This document shows positions 1 through 13,059 of a DNA stretch of 64,000 nucleotides, piece by piece; position 1 is the first letter of the stretch, and every line of letters starts with the position of its first letter. The notes under the pieces are model-generated. The model was given only the letters and a program-made list of their open reading frames with translations, was not told the origin of the DNA and did not search any database. This DNA comes from Ulota crispa (Eukaryota > Streptophyta > Bryopsida > Orthotrichales > Orthotrichaceae). Where the stretch lies: the NCBI GenBank assembly GCA_963920765.1, contig OY987245.1, positions 24,258,727 to 24,322,726 of the forward strand, read 5' to 3'. Made by a program: the position numbers and the translations under genes.

Positions 1-116
1 TCATTATAAGTTGGTAATCAGAAAAGTGCAGAATTTTGTAAAGTTTTATTGTATTAATGAATATGGCTATGAGAACTTGTTGGAGTTTGAGAGAAATGGC
101 TTGTATTGTTGTGCAG

Positions 117-2928
117 GGGTATCCTCACATTATTAACTACTTGCAATCCAAGTTGTTCCACTGGGCTGGAGACTCAAGAACGTACCAGCCTACAAGAGAT
201 GAAACTTGCATTGAAATGGTGACTTTGCCAAACAATCCAAGCGGTGAAATTCGTGAGGGGCTAGTGAATCCTACAAAAGGAAGTCAACTTCTTCAAGTTT
301 ACGATTTGGCTTATTATTGGCCTACTTACGTTCCCATCACCACACCTCTGGACCATGACATCATGTTGTTTACATTGTCCAAATGTACTGGACATGCTGG
401 AGTACGCATTGGGTGAGCCGTAAATCTAAACTAATCCCCCTTTTTGAGTTCCTGACTTGATGTTCTTCACTAATCAATGCACATAAATTACTTTACTTCC
501 TTTGTACTTTTGTTTAGTACTATGGCATTTGAAGTTTAAAGAGTATGCAAGATTAAGGTGTCACTTAGAGTTTTGCATTTATACATTTTTGACATTTTGA
601 CTATGTTGAAACACTAGTAGAAAACTGAGTCAGAACCCACCTTTTTATATAAGGTAATTTCTATTGAGTTCCTTGTTTTCAATGCAAAATTTTGCGTTGT
701 TTAACAAAATTTTGAGTTGGAAACAAGGAACTCAACAGGAACTACCTTATATAAAAAGGTGGGTTTCAATGCAATTTTCTACTAGTGTTTCAATATAAAA
801 AGAATGTGTTGTCATTGGTAGTTGCAAAATTTTGCACAAGTCTTTACAATTTTATCTATTAAGCAAGACATAATGTAGTTGGTATTTTATGATTATGGCA
901 TTTAATCAAATAATAAATCCATTTTCTATAAAAACTAAACACACACGTTGTAAAATGCAAAAAAAAGACAAATGAATATCAATCTCCTACATTTCTAGAA
1001 TCATTAATCTTAGCTTCTGCTTTGGATATTTTTCTAAAATTCTAATAAAATTTGCATTAATAAACAACTATTTTCTATCAAGTCTTGAAAATTACTTGAA
1101 TGTGGCTTCTATTTAAAGCAACCATATAAGATTGCAACCTTGTTGCTAAGTATATCTCTATACATTATCTTGAACATTATAACTTGAATGCAATTAAATT
1201 ATGCATTTTGAAATGTTAAAATTTGTTCATATGTTTGTCCTTGAAGAATGAACTTATTAAAGAATTGTAAGAACTCTTCCAATCTTCTCCAAAATCAAAT
1301 AAAACTACAATTATAGTTACTAACTATATTTATTAAAGTTGAAATTTATCATTTAATAAGATTTCAAAATATAGTAAATTTACATAAAAAATGAGCATGT
1401 CATATTATTTATTATTGAAAAAAAAATTACAAGCACTACTTGAATATATAAAATTGAAGTATTAGCAATTTGACTAGATTTGGTATTTTTGAGATTTGAT
1501 TGTTCTCTCCTTTCCTTTCTAAATTTTTCTCAAACAAGAAAATTTTCTTATGCACACACTTCTTTTTCACATGATTGTTAATTGTGGTGTTAATGTAATT
1601 GCAGGTGGGCAATTGTAAAGAATCTTGAAGTGGCAAAGAAGATGGTTAAATATGTTGTGATGAACACCATTGGCGTGTCACAAGATGCCCAAAGTCGTGC
1701 TGCGGGGATCATGCAAGCAATAGTGAGAGGATATGAGGATGATACGCTTGCAATGACAAAGACAGAGGACAATAACGTCATGCTTGGACACAAAAATCTT
1801 GGATTTTCAAAGAATCAAGGTGGGATGGAAGAGATGCTTGTGCGGAAGAAATTATTCCATTGGAGCAAGGCAGTAATGGAAAAGCGTTGGGGACAAGTGC
1901 GATATGCCTTGGCTAACAACCAACAATTTAGCCTCTTGGAGGCCCCTTTGCCTGCCATGTGTGGTTTGTTGAACACAACTTTTGCTACATTTCCAGGTAA
2001 TTGGACGATCAGATTCTATTGCTAAACTATGTAAATGAAATTGTTTTTGCATACATAGGTTTTAGGTAAAGTAAAATCACTTAATATTGCGGATGTCTAA
2101 ACAGAAAATCAAATAACAAAAGTAAAACAATAAATACAACTAATAAATACACTCATGAATACAAGATGTCTAATTAATTTGGAAAATCAAAAGTCTATAA
2201 ATAAATATCATACTTTATTTTGTATTAGCAATTTATTTGTCTAAAATGAAAAAATTAGATTTCATTAACATATTATTGTAGTTATGACTTATGAGAGAAA
2301 TTTGCTTAATGAAAGATGATTTGGATTTAAAACCTTTATCAAAACTATGCATATATAGATATATCCTTTATAATCAATCATTTTTAATAAAGTTGAACAT
2401 TGCACAAATTAATCAATGTTTATAATGTTGGTCCAATGTGAAGGTTGAGTCTCATAGTATACCACAACTAAGTCTTGTGATCACAAATGTCAAACTTATT
2501 AAATTAGTGTTGTTCATGCAAAAACAATTGTGGTTTGTACTTTCAAATAATTGTAATTTCAATTTACAAACCAAAACCAATATAGATTTTGGATTTAGAT
2601 AGTGCAAATTGAATTGTATCAAATTAATGCCATATTATCAATATAATAAAATCACAGTTGTATTACTTGGTTACCGCATATGATCACTATTCCAATAATG
2701 ATAATCTAACATACCTTAAACATTTTTTTATTTGAAATTGATGTAGCATTCATTTGGCTCAAATGTGAGGAGGAGATGGATTGCCAAATGATTTTGAAGA
2801 AAAATGGAATCTTGGCTCGAGGAGGTGTTTTCTTTGGTGTCTCGTCTCAATATGCTCGATTGAGCTTGCTAGACCGCGATTTTGCAGTGGAAATCCTCAT
2901 TAGGCGTTTGGGAACCCTCAAATGTTGA
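117..2928 (+). CDS. Tryptophan aminotransferase-related protein (TAA/TAR, alliinase C-terminal family), 3' part of gene
   Basis: Three exons join in frame: 117-412, 1605-1996 and 2747-2928 (TGA). Each junction has GT-AG and completes a family motif: CGC ATT GG|G TGG gives RIGW, and CCA G|CA TTC gives PAF. Recognisable alliinase/TAA blocks are NNPSG, YDLAYYWP, the PLP-lysine block with SK.TGHAG, NTIGVSQDAQ, an AFIWLKCEEEMDC block, and the ending with RLSLLDRD. The family moves the amino group of tryptophan to make indole-3-pyruvate, the first step of auxin synthesis. The lysine that binds pyridoxal phosphate is present. The N-terminal exons lie left of the window; 117 follows a T-rich stretch and CAG, so it is taken as an acceptor. 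The loop between NTIGVS and KRW looks longer than in TAA1. TAA versus TAR subgroup cannot be decided. No break is seen, so the gene is probably functional. Confidence 0.88.
413..1604 (+). other. Intron of the TAA/TAR gene
   Basis: AT-rich intron with GTGAGC donor and GCAG acceptor. It holds a small terminal-inverted-repeat element at 612-787 and otherwise nothing recognisable. Confidence 0.8.
612..787. mobile_element. CACTA-type MITE
   Basis: A 176-bp element begins CACTAGTAGAAAA and ends with its reverse complement TTTTCTACTAGTG, the end sequence usual for plant CACTA transposons. The inversion is long: a stretch around AAACCCACCTTTTTATATAAG is also mirrored near 745-770. The flanks TTGAAA/TTTCAA are themselves inverted, so no clear 3-bp target duplication is seen. 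It lies in a TAA/TAR intron. Confidence 0.7.
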
Positions 2929-5900
2929 TTACAATAGCAACTCTTAAAATTTGGGAGTTATAATGTTTAGCAATAATATTAGTATGCTTTGACTAACACA
3001 AGTTGGTACTTGTGATCAAAGATTTAAGAGATAATTATCTTAAATGGTTTATTGGATGCTAGTAAGGCCTAGATATTGTTTGAGAGTTTTGAAACTCAAG
3101 ACTAAAAAGCCTTTAGTTTATATTGAAATTTTTGTTATTTTGCTATGTATAAAATATTTATGCCTTTTCAATAAGATTTCATTCAAAACATCAAAGTTAA
3201 TAAAAATACACATTGCATGCGCATTCCAATTTTTTGGAATATTAGCATTTGTTAGAAATATATAGCAAAAAGTAGCATTTTGTATGATTTTTTTTTCCTA
3301 CATGTTTATAGTTAGTTATGTGATTGTACAAATTGTACACAAAATTATATTATTATTTTTAAATTATAGCATTGGGCATCCATTTGGAAAATACAAATCA
3401 TAGGCACTTTGAACATAGTGTGTATACTTTTTACCAAATTTGGTGTTTCAATTGCTTAATGAGGGAAAATATTGTATTAAATATGTAGTGGAGAAATAGA
3501 GTATTAGTTTTTTGTCTAGCATGACTAATTGCATTAAACTTATTTACAATCTTTGCTTTGCACAAGGATTTGCACAAGGATTTGCACAAAGTTTTGAGAT
3601 TTAAAAATGCACTACTTAAATTTTTACATTAGATGGCTTGATTTACTTATGATTAAATAACAAAGTATTTATGAAAATATCATATGTCATATAAAATGTC
3701 ACTTGTGACATTTTTGCAAATCTAAAAAAGTCAAATCGTAACTTGTGACAAATGCAAAGTGAATGAAGAAATATGTCAATACTAAAGTATTCATTTTCAC
3801 ACAATTTTTTTTATATATATAAACAATAAAATTCATTATAACAAAATATTCATTAATTTGAGAAAAAAAAATTCCCAAAATGAATTTTGGGGATATGGAA
3901 TTTTACATTTGCAAGAACATTTTTGTATTTTAAAGTGAACTTTTTGTTGATTCCTTCAATACATTTCATCATCGATGTAAAACCTTGAAGAAATCATCAT
4001 AAAATTCACTTTAAATCACCTAAAAAATTTAAATGAAAAATTCAAGAAATCGCAAAATTGGGAGTTTCCCCAAATTAACAAATATTGTGTTTTTTTATAC
4101 ATAATTAAACTTGGTTGACTTTATAAGAAAATCACGCCTATATATGGCGTATTGACATTGTACAAACACCATGTAGATTTTGGTTTACAAACACATTTAA
4201 GCAACTTGCAATCACAAATAATTACAACATGTAATCTTGAAATTCTTGAGATTTTTAATCAGCCAAGTTGCAACAATATAGCAAAACAATCTTAGCAAAA
4301 TACTATTTTATTTTTTTTAATTAATTAATGAAGCAAAGTAAAGAAAGTCAAGAGATTTTTAATATTAGGCTTGGAACAACATGCACATAGGCAAGTATAA
4401 TTGATACTTTTAGAGTAGGAAAAATTACATGTTTACAATTACTCAAAAAATGTTCAAAATAACACATTTTAATCATTAGTTAAACACCATTCAAGCATTG
4501 TGAATAATATCTTTTTTTTAGTGATATTGCTATGTTGTTGTAAATTTTAATCAAATTGCCCATATAGTTTTATACGTATATGTTGCTTCTATTAGAATAT
4601 TAAAATAGTAAATTGAAACAACATGCAATCTTTGCCAAAGCTAATAGCTTAAAATCAGCTTTGAACCATATTATTTTAATATAAAACACAAAATAATATG
4701 GTTGGATTCTTGGATACAATAAAGAATACATGCCAAAAAAATGATCTATTTTTGAATTATGAAGACGAATTTGGATTATATGTAGCCATAATGATCAAAA
4801 GATACTCTAAGGTTATATACATCCTTTACAACTAATTTTTTTCAAATAAGAACTTGCATTAGTAGAAAAATGTATTTTAAACCAGTGGTTTAGAATAATT
4901 ACAAATATTTACAATGATTATAGTCAAAGTCATTCAATAATCATTGTAGACATTTACAATTGTTGTGAAGTGGTCCTTTATGCAATTTTTTTACTAGTAT
5001 TGGCCTTGTATTTAGGATTTTTTTTGCAATTTGAAGAAGCTGAATTTTAGTGAAATGTATAATTTCTTGTTTCTTTGAGGTAGAATTTTTAATCTTTGAC
5101 TTTGGACTTTCTAGAAATAAAAGAACATGACATGTGTCATTTAAAACCATTAATTGCTATCTTTTCAAAATTTATCAAATTTTCCTGAGTTTTGCTACAC
5201 AAATGCAATATTATTCTAGTGCTATCACACATTCTATGGTAACATTGAGATAGCTATAAGAAATAATACATAATTGAGAATTTTCCACTTAGGCAAGCTT
5301 AGACTTCAATGTGCAAGTTCATTTTTGGTGGTATAGTCTTACCCTCTTCCCATACACTTGGAATGCAAGATACCTTTCTAGTTTCCTTTACTTGAATAGA
5401 TTTATGTATCATAAGAGTAATTTAAACAACAGCTCTATCAATATGTACAATAAGCCATGTTATCTAAAAATTGCATTATTGTCAAGTAAACAAAAAATTG
5501 ACATAAGTTGACAAATCACTCTTCCTAAAATGGTGCATTTCTATTAATGAATATAGTCATGAGATGGAGGGGCTATCCTATGTAAAATTCATTGCTTAAT
5601 TTTTGTCATTAATACGGGCATTAATATGAAAAATAAGTATGCATGGTAAGATTGATAGCATCACTTGACATACACTAGAGGAATTTATGGATTCTTCATG
5701 GATTTTGAAATAATGAAAATAGATCTTATCAAGTTTATGTTTAGCAACTAGTTATCCTAATTGCACAAAAAGAAATAAATATGAATTGCATCAAGTGATG
5801 CTTGGTTTTACAAATAAGGCAAAAAGTACAAACTATCTTCAATTTTCTCATATTTCAAAGAGCATTGAATGATAAAAATAAACATCACAATGAAGTCACA

Positions 5901-6110
5901 AATATATTCATTCACTAAAGTTTGGACATAATTACTTAGTTCATCTAATCATTAAATTGTTACCATTTAAATCTAGCAATTTCATTTAATACTTTGTAAA
6001 AAATAGAAGTCCATGAATTCATGTAGCAATAAAATTCTCAAATTTTGGCTCATTATTATCTAGGTTATTTTTTTATTGTTGCAGTCTATTTCTTATTACA
6101 AAATCAATAT
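2929..6110. other. AT-rich gene-free stretch
   Basis: No coding signal is visible and ORFs are short and low-complexity. It contains one old MITE at 3840-4091. The rest is featureless AT-rich sequence. Confidence 0.6.
3840..4091. mobile_element. Degenerate copy of the AACACCATATT MITE family
   Basis: The left end AACAAAATATTCATTAATTT and the right end AAATTAACAAATATTGTGTT are inverted relatives of the family ends. The interior shares a 'GAAGAAATCATCATAAAATT' block with the copy at 17532-17793. No intact target duplication remains. Confidence 0.55.
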
Positions 6111-6566
6111 GGGAATTGATATGTGTACCACACCCTTTCAATTACTCTACCACACCCTTTCAATTACTCTACCACACCCTTTCAATTACTCTACCACACC
6201 CCCAAAGTAAATTTTAAATTTCTACCATCAAAAAGCTGAATTTGAGAATTTGGAATTCAGATTTGAACTTAGAGACCATGATTTAGTCTAAAACCACAAA
6301 AAAAAAAATTGCAATTCAACAATACCCAATGAAAAGTTTATCTTTTTTTACAAAAAAGTAAAAGTAACACTTTTCTTCCTAGCTAAGCTTTTTCATTGGG
6401 TGTTGTTGAATTGCAATTTTTTTTATGGTTCTAGCCTAGATCATGGTCTTTAAGTCCAAATTTGAATTCCAAATTCTCAGATTTGGCTTTTTGATGGTAG
6501 AAATCTAAAACTTACTATGGGGTGTGGTACAATAATTGAAAGGGTGTGGTACACATATCAATTCCC
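6111..6566. mobile_element. Mutator-like MITE, family A
   Basis: A 456-bp foldback. Both ends read GGGAATTGATATGTGTACCA on opposite strands, followed by long inverted homology almost to the centre near 6340. Flanks AATCAATAT (6102-6110) and AATCAATAA (6567-6575) agree at 8 of 9 bases, as for a Mutator-type 9-bp duplication. The left arm carries about three tandem copies of a 22-bp unit at 6130-6199 that are single in the right arm. A second copy sits inside the larger element at 27072-28517. Confidence 0.75.
6130..6199. repeat. 22-bp tandem repeat, about 3 units
   Basis: Unit CACACCCTTTCAATTACTCTAC repeated three times, expanded from the terminal repeat of the family A MITE. Confidence 0.8.
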
Positions 6567-6689
6567 AATCAATAAATCAATAAATAAAAAATAAAGGTAA
6601 GGTACCACCTTATTTGGTTCCTTTTTACTTGACACAACAAGGCCATTTTTAGAGTAGTGCACTACTATCAGTTACACTAATGAAATATA

Positions 6690-7030
6690 GGGTTAATTTG
6701 ATGGATACTCCTAAAATTTGCAATATTTGTATAGATGTTCCTAGTTTTTCAAAGATTGTACAAATATTCTTGACATACTTTTATACTTGTAGAGGTACCC
6801 TTCTTCACAATTATCAAAGGTGCATGTCACCTAATTTTGAATAGGACTTGCATTGTGATGAACCTTTTGATTTCTTGGTAAGTGACATGCACCTTTGATA
6901 GCTATGGAGATTGGAGAATGATACTTCTGCAATTATGAAAGTATGTCAAGAGTATATGTGCAATTTTTGAACAACCCACGGCATTTGTACAAATATTGCA
7001 AATTATGAGGGTTATCCACCAACTTTTCCC
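6690..7030. mobile_element. Mutator-like MITE, family B, older copy
   Basis: The left arm (GGGTTAATTTGATGGATACTCC then AAATTTGCAATATTTGTA) and right arm (TTGCAAATTATGAGGGTTATCC ending CTTTTCCC) are inverted copies. An internal inverted pair ends in GTGCATGTCAC / GTGACATGCAC. Flanks TGAAATATA (6681-6689) and TTCAATATA (7031-7039) match at 7 of 9, an aged 9-bp duplication. Better preserved relatives are at 27072-28517 and 43823-44332. Confidence 0.6.
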
Positions 7031-7135
7031 TTCAATATAATCAAGCAACAAAGTCAAAATTTGAAAATTCCAATAGTAACTTTTTGATAGCATAATTATT
7101 TGTTGGAACCACTAAGAATGCAATATGAAGTACAT

Positions 7136-7674
7136 TGGAAAAAAACAATTTTGGGACTTTTGGAGTTCATGTTTTAATAAAGTATTCATTATATAGTGAA
7201 TACTCCCTTTGTCGCTCTAAAAAGTTCCAAATCAAACACATTTCTTGCCAAAAGCTCATTTTTGCTAATTTCAAATTCTGAGAAAGCGTTTGCCATGTTC
7301 AATGATCTCATGGGGGTAAGTTAAGCAATTAGAGAGTATTCCTCTCCTAGAAAGCTTGGCCTTGCCCATATGAGGTAACATTGTTGCTACTAATCTTTAA
7401 AACATCAATAATGAGAAGCTAGCGACAATGCACAAATATGATACTTTTTGCCTGGAACTTGGATTCCTAAATGACAACATCAAAATTGGAGATTTTACAT
7501 ATATTTGGTAGATGGTATATTGATTCTAAGATGCATGTGACACTAGCACAAAGACTAAAAACATAATTAATTCTTTGCAACGAAAGTTTTTAGACATTTT
7601 TAGAGGGATAGAAGGTGTAGTCTTTAAAATAAATGAAAAATCCCCAAAGTCCCAAAATTATATTTTTTTTTCCA
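7136..7674. mobile_element. Inverted-repeat element interrupted by a Stowaway MITE
   Basis: GGAAAAAAACAATTTTGGGACT at the left is mirrored by AGTCCCAAAATTATATTTTTTT at the right. The middle is a separate Stowaway insertion at 7203-7619. The ends resemble the interior part of the AACACCATATT family, but its outer terminus is not present. Confidence 0.45.
7203..7619. mobile_element. Stowaway-like MITE, copy 1
   Basis: Begins after TA with CTCCCTTTGTCGCTCTAAAAA and ends TTTTTAGAGGGATAGAAGG. The interior matches the copies at 46079-46488, 47503-47900 and 52821-53409, for example the TTTGCCATGTTCAATGATCT block. This is the oldest-looking copy, with eroded ends. Confidence 0.75.
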
Positions 7675-9304
7675 GTTTACTTTATATGGCTTAAAGCCTT
7701 ACATTGCAATACATAGATGAACTAATGATTGTCTATCCTATATATATGAATGTACAAATTAGTAGGCTCTCCACAGTCCACAACAACTATTTTCATCATT
7801 ATAGCACTCTTGCAAACATAGAAAGGGGGGACTGATCACGACGTACATTTTGCTGATCAACGCCAGCCATAACGGGGTACACACAAAGAGCTGGATCACA
7901 TTTGGATGGAATTGAGAGGATTTAAAGTGTGATCTCCATTTTGTAAATAAAATGCAGGAAGTTTGTATCAGTTTCAGTTCAAAGCCAGCAAGCAACAGGC
8001 ACCACAAGCAAGCGATCCAACACATGCAAATACCCAAATATTTCTCAAATGTCAGATACACAAACTCTCAATGTCTCATAATAAGTCTCAAATGTTTAAC
8101 AAAAGCTCTCAAATGTTTGATAACGTCACTTGGCCCTCTCAAATGTCTCACACACAACTTTCTAGTATCTATTTTACATTTAACAAATGATTGATACACT
8201 CATACACAATTTTCAACTGATACATGGTCGTCAGATTGGACCGTGGCCCTCCCTGAAGTGCCCAATTAAGTGCCCAATTGAGCTTATGTCTATCCTATGT
8301 AGTCAAAGCATAGTTGACTTACTCCGTACATGCCGGTGACACTCATTGTTATCGATATGAAATCAAAACATGGATTTTAAGCCATAATGGAAATCAGTAA
8401 TTTGATTTTTCCTTTTTAGGTCAAAACCCTAATTAGGCCCTAAAAAAAGCAAGAATGAACAAACACATCCATACATGCTGTCTATTTTGTGCGCCTGCTT
8501 GCGCTACCCAATAGTCAAGTCTTGTCCAAAATAACAACCATGGTTTGAAATCGTCTCTCAAGTGTCTCATACAAAATTTCCAAAAATCTGATATACATTT
8601 GACACATGTCTGGTACAGGTACCATATTTGACAAATGTCTGATATACACCTCCCACCGCTCTCAAATGTCTGATACGTAGCTTATAACTCTCCAATGACA
8701 AAGCCTCTAGGCTTGCAAGGTACAGTCTTCACTCTTCAGGCCAAGCAGTGCAATGCGTGTCAAGTGAAATTTGTTGCAGCCTGTCAACATCGATTGCGTT
8801 GCACAAGACATTAGGCTCACTCTCAAATCCTTTTATGTGGACTGGGTTACAATTGAACAGATAAGTTGGAAATTTGGAATCCACCAATGGAGATGGTGGA
8901 GCAAGTCGGTGCAGTACGCAAATTCCTGGATCAAGGGAGCAGTTTGGGTGAGGGGTAATCCGGTGTCAAGCTCTCACTCTCTCAGTCTCCATCCAACTTG
9001 TGTACTTGACAAAGAAAGGCTGCTTCTTCCCCGCCTAGCCTTTGAATCTTTGATGTGTGACCGCCGTGCATATCCATTTTGCTTTTGCAGCAACTTTTTC
9101 TTTGGAATGCATGCACCAGCACTATCCGAATAGATGTTGATGCTGTGGTCATGGCACGTTTGTCTATTCAGCAGTGGCGGCTCAGAAGACACCTGAAGTA
9201 TTCAAGATCAAGAGAAATTTGCAACGTTGTTTTCTAGACATGTTCTTCAGCATTTTCAAAACAAAAAAAATAGAGAAACATACAAGGCTTGTATGCATGC
9301 AACT
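7675..9304. other. Gene-free stretch with a degenerate dispersed 15-mer
   Basis: No recognisable gene. ORFs of 75-120 codons here have no family features. Between 8044 and 8690 the string CTCAAATGTCTGATA recurs in degenerate form about eight times. Confidence 0.5.
8044..8690 (+). repeat. Degenerate interspersed CTCAAATGTcTGATA repeats
   Basis: Related strings occur at about 8044, 8065, 8085, 8106, 8136, 8553, 8624 and 8661, with irregular spacing. Not a simple tandem array; origin unknown. Confidence 0.5.
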
Positions 9305-9566
9305 AACCTGATATTTGTTAATTTAGGAAAAAAACCCAATTCTAAGACCTTTGAAATTTTTATGTTAAACAATTTTACAGTGATTTAGAGAGTGAGTTTT
9401 ATGTTGATTTCTACATTCAAGATCTGACATCACTGATGAAATATCTTGAAGAAACTGTCAAAAAAAACTCACTTCAAGTCTCCAAAATATTCTCACACAT
9501 GTAGAATTCAGTATCCCAAAATCGGTTTTGGGAAAGAGTTTTTCCCAAATTAACAAATATTGTGTT
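9305..9566. mobile_element. AACACCATATT-family MITE (ATATTTGTTAATT subtype)
   Basis: Left end AACCTGATATTTGTTAATTT and right end AAATTAACAAATATTGTGTT are inverted repeats, and AGTGAGTTTT is mirrored by AAAACTCACT inside. Flanks AACT/AATT match at 3 of 4. Confidence 0.65.
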
Positions 9567-9880
9567 AATTGATTGAAAATGCGAAGTTGAATTTTATGTT
9601 GTTTGAATGTTCAGAATACTGTTCTCACCTTCAATGTTACTTTTGTTGAATCGGAAATATCTATGTGTCCAAAGTTGTGAAATATTTCTGCACAAAAGTC
9701 TAAAATCAACCTACAGACTGGGACCATTGTTCATTTTGGAATTTGAATAGAAGTTGTGTCTTCAATTGCGCCAAAACAACAACATTTTGCCAAACTAACA
9801 AAATTGACATTTTTTGTTCTTAAGGTGACGTTGTTCCATGACCATTTTGAAGGCACACGGGATGGAACTAAGCTCCATTT

Positions 9881-10099
9881 AAGGCCATATTAGGTAAATT
9901 GGGAAAAACGGAGGTACCATTTTGTAATTCAGTATAAACCACTATAATTTTTCCCCTCTCAAATTTCCCCTCTCAGGTGAGAACATATATGTCAAAAAAA
10001 AACATTGGAGCTCAGTTTGAGGTGATCATCTCACCCTTCAGGAAACCCTTCACAAGTCCCAAAATGTGCTGTTTTGCCCACTTTACCTAATATGGTGTT
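9881..10099. mobile_element. AACACCATATT-family MITE with 4-bp duplication ATTT
   Basis: Ends AAGGCCATATTAGGTAAATTGGG and its inverse CCCACTTTACCTAATATGGTGTT. The direct flanks ATTT at 9877-9880 and 10100-10103 are identical. Confidence 0.75.
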
Positions 10100-11570
10100 A
10101 TTTGTTTTACTATCAAGAAAGATAGTAAAAATCTGCCCCTGTTTTGTAGTTGTTCATTTCATCTAATTTGTACACTAGACAATCTTTTGAGGGTCTCCAA
10201 ATCTAAACATGAATCCTAAATTTCAGTATTGACCTACCCAGATAAATTCCCGTGAATTAAAGTGTATTCTTCGCCCTTAGGTCCACTAGAAGAAAAACAA
10301 GGGACTCAAGGAAAGACGAAAGCAGGCCCTGCGGTTACTACAAAAATTGCTCAGTGCGTTGCATTCAAGGGTACAGTGATGTCACCAACAAAACAGCCGA
10401 AATGTACAAAGCTTCCCAAAAATGAGGGAAGTTGGGCCAAATTCTGGCCAAAACGAAGGAACAAGATGGTCTCAATCAAAGCAGACTTGTCTGACACAGA
10501 GAGAGAAATTGCTCCTGTTACCGAATGCTGCTGGGTGATCTGACTGACTGCATTCAGTGTAGGCAGGAGCAAGCCTCCACAGCTTTTTGTCTGGCAAAAT
10601 GGAGCCAGTTTATGCCTGTTCTGACAGATTAAAACCAATGTGTGCTGCTCCCTTCATTTATGATCCAATGGAATGTGGACAACAAATGGAATGTGGACAA
10701 CAAAGAGATGGAGATTCCAAAAGAATGCAGCAGAGCGGACATGCTATGTCGCCATGGCCCGTGCTTGCACTGATGGCCGTTCCAGTGGGATTTTCTTAGG
10801 GTACATGCTCGGTACAGGTGGAGTCACAGAGAGACGAACTTCCATCCCAAGGAACAAAAGTGCTGTTTGCAAAAGCCTGGTGCCACGTCACTGGTGGTAC
10901 TACCGCTGGACAATTTGTTTCTACGGATGAAGAATGGCCCTTCGGCGCAGACTCTTGAGAGAGAGCTTGCCCATCCAAGTGATGGATCAAGCAGCGTCAG
11001 TAGTTGTACTGCTCCACTTAGCCCCCTTCCATTGCAGCCTTGCCATTGGGCAGCATTTTGATCTGAGAGCTGCTGCATTGAGAGCTGAAGTGAGAGCTTT
11101 GTCCGTGCTCCCCCATCACCATGCACCAGGGTTTTTTTTGGTTATGACCAATGCCTGTGTGGCATTCTTTGAAAATGGTTTGTAGCTTGCAGGTTCCATC
11201 CCTATTTTTGGTTGGAGTTGAAGTTGACCCCTATGCATGAATTTTTGCAAACTGACACAATCAACTTCTTTGACGATATTTGTGGATCTATTTCATTATG
11301 AAATGATAGCATCAAATCTCAATTTGATAAAAAAATTATGAAAGCCTAGGCTGCAATACAATTTTCATTATTGCAATCTGGCATTTTTTGAAATTTTCCC
11401 CCTTTTTTACTATAGGCTTGAAGCTCACCTTTTCTTTTCTTTTTTGAGGCGATTGGCCCTTAAATTGCCCAAAATAACCCTACCATGCACCACACATTTC
11501 ACGATCATTTGCTTCTTCCTTGTACTGTAACTCGTGCTCAGCCATGCTCAGCTACTGACAGTAAAAGCTG

Positions 11571-11727
11571 TCCTTCTAGACAAAAGTTGTCCTTTTCTAA
11601 GTAAAATTTGCACTTTTCTTTTGTAAAAAATGTACGTGAGATTTTGCTTTTTTGAGTGTGAGGGTTGTACTTTTTTATCTAAAGGTTTACTCTTTTTCTC
11701 TTCTTTTTGTGAAAGTTGTGCTTTTGG
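11571..11727 (+). repeat. Degenerate AAAGTTGTCCTTTTCT-type tandem repeat
   Basis: About six imperfect repeats of a T-rich unit with the core GTTGT.CTTTT, spaced roughly 22-30 bp. Confidence 0.45.
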
Positions 11728-13059
11728 GAACCTCACTTCCAAGTTTCACATAATGTGGCAGCAATTGCTGCTGTCAGTCAGCTTCCTAAGCTCTCTTATC
11801 AGCACTAGCCTCAATTGTGGTTTTCGTAATTATCTCGAGTGTCACAAACATTGCTAAAAGTATTGTGGATGTAAACTTGCACATCTGAGTATGAAACTAA
11901 ACGAGAGAAAAAAAAGTTAAGAATCTTTCGCCACTAATTGTGCACAAAACGACTACTACTGATGATTTGTAATTTAGAGCATGTAACTCCATATTTGTTA
12001 AATTGGGAAAAAGGACACATTTTGGGATTACAAAAATTGTATAGTTCAATAGATGCCACAGTGTTTGAAACCATTCATTCCTCATCCACATGATAGATGC
12101 TAACTCTATTTTTGAAGTATGTGTTTTTTTTACTGGGTCAACGTTTTTTCTAAGTGACAGAGACCACATCAGTGTCCTATTTAGATTGTAGGATATTTAG
12201 AGGGAAGAGAACCCAGTGGCTGGAAGAGAACCCACAGGCTGGAATATGGCAGATATGGTAAAATTTTGCCAGGAAGAAAACGCTGGACTGAATGCATAAA
12301 GCAAACATCGTGAACCTTGAGGTGTTTTTGGAAAGGAAAAGGTAGTCAATGTTTTGAATTGAGGTGACAACCATGAAAAGCATTAGGTATTGGACTTGGC
12401 TCTAGAACTTATGTTGTATTAACCCTAAAATGACATATTAGGCCCTTGTGGAGTAATCCACATATCACAAGAAGAAAAAGAAGCAAATTTAAAGGTCAAA
12501 CAGACATGTATGATCGATTACAATAACAAAATCAACCACGTGAAGAAACAATTGGATACTTTGGGTAATAATTAAGTGATTCGTCAAACCTCTTATCTGC
12601 ACATTGTAAGCAAGACATGAAAAAAATTGATGTCACAGACTCACAAATAAGTACAAAAAATGATTAGCATTAAAATAATTCAAAAAATCATATGCGTGGG
12701 TTACCACAACTAAGTGGCACTCTTACACAAACTTAAGAAAGATTATGTGAACACCATACCTTAATACCCCTATTGGGGATTTCACCAAACCTTTTTAGTG
12801 TTATAGTAGCCAATGACAATTTGAAGTAAGATATAGGCAATTTTTTCCCAAAAATAATCTTAGATGAGTATATGGAGAGGCTGTCTTTTAGTGAACAACA
12901 AATGAAATATTGAGAAAATGATTGTTCCTCGACTTTTCAAAATACAAGTTACTTTTTCTTGGTCCGTTCCAAACCGGCTGTTTTGGCTTTTGGTATGTGT
13001 GGCCCTTGCAGCTTGCACTAGTGATGAAGCTTTTGAGATTGGTTGGAGAATGGAGACTA

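Noticed and set aside
10262..11185. Cluster of overlapping 64-100-codon ORFs on both strands
   Set aside because: No domain or family motif, no preferred strand, and no splice-linked continuation.
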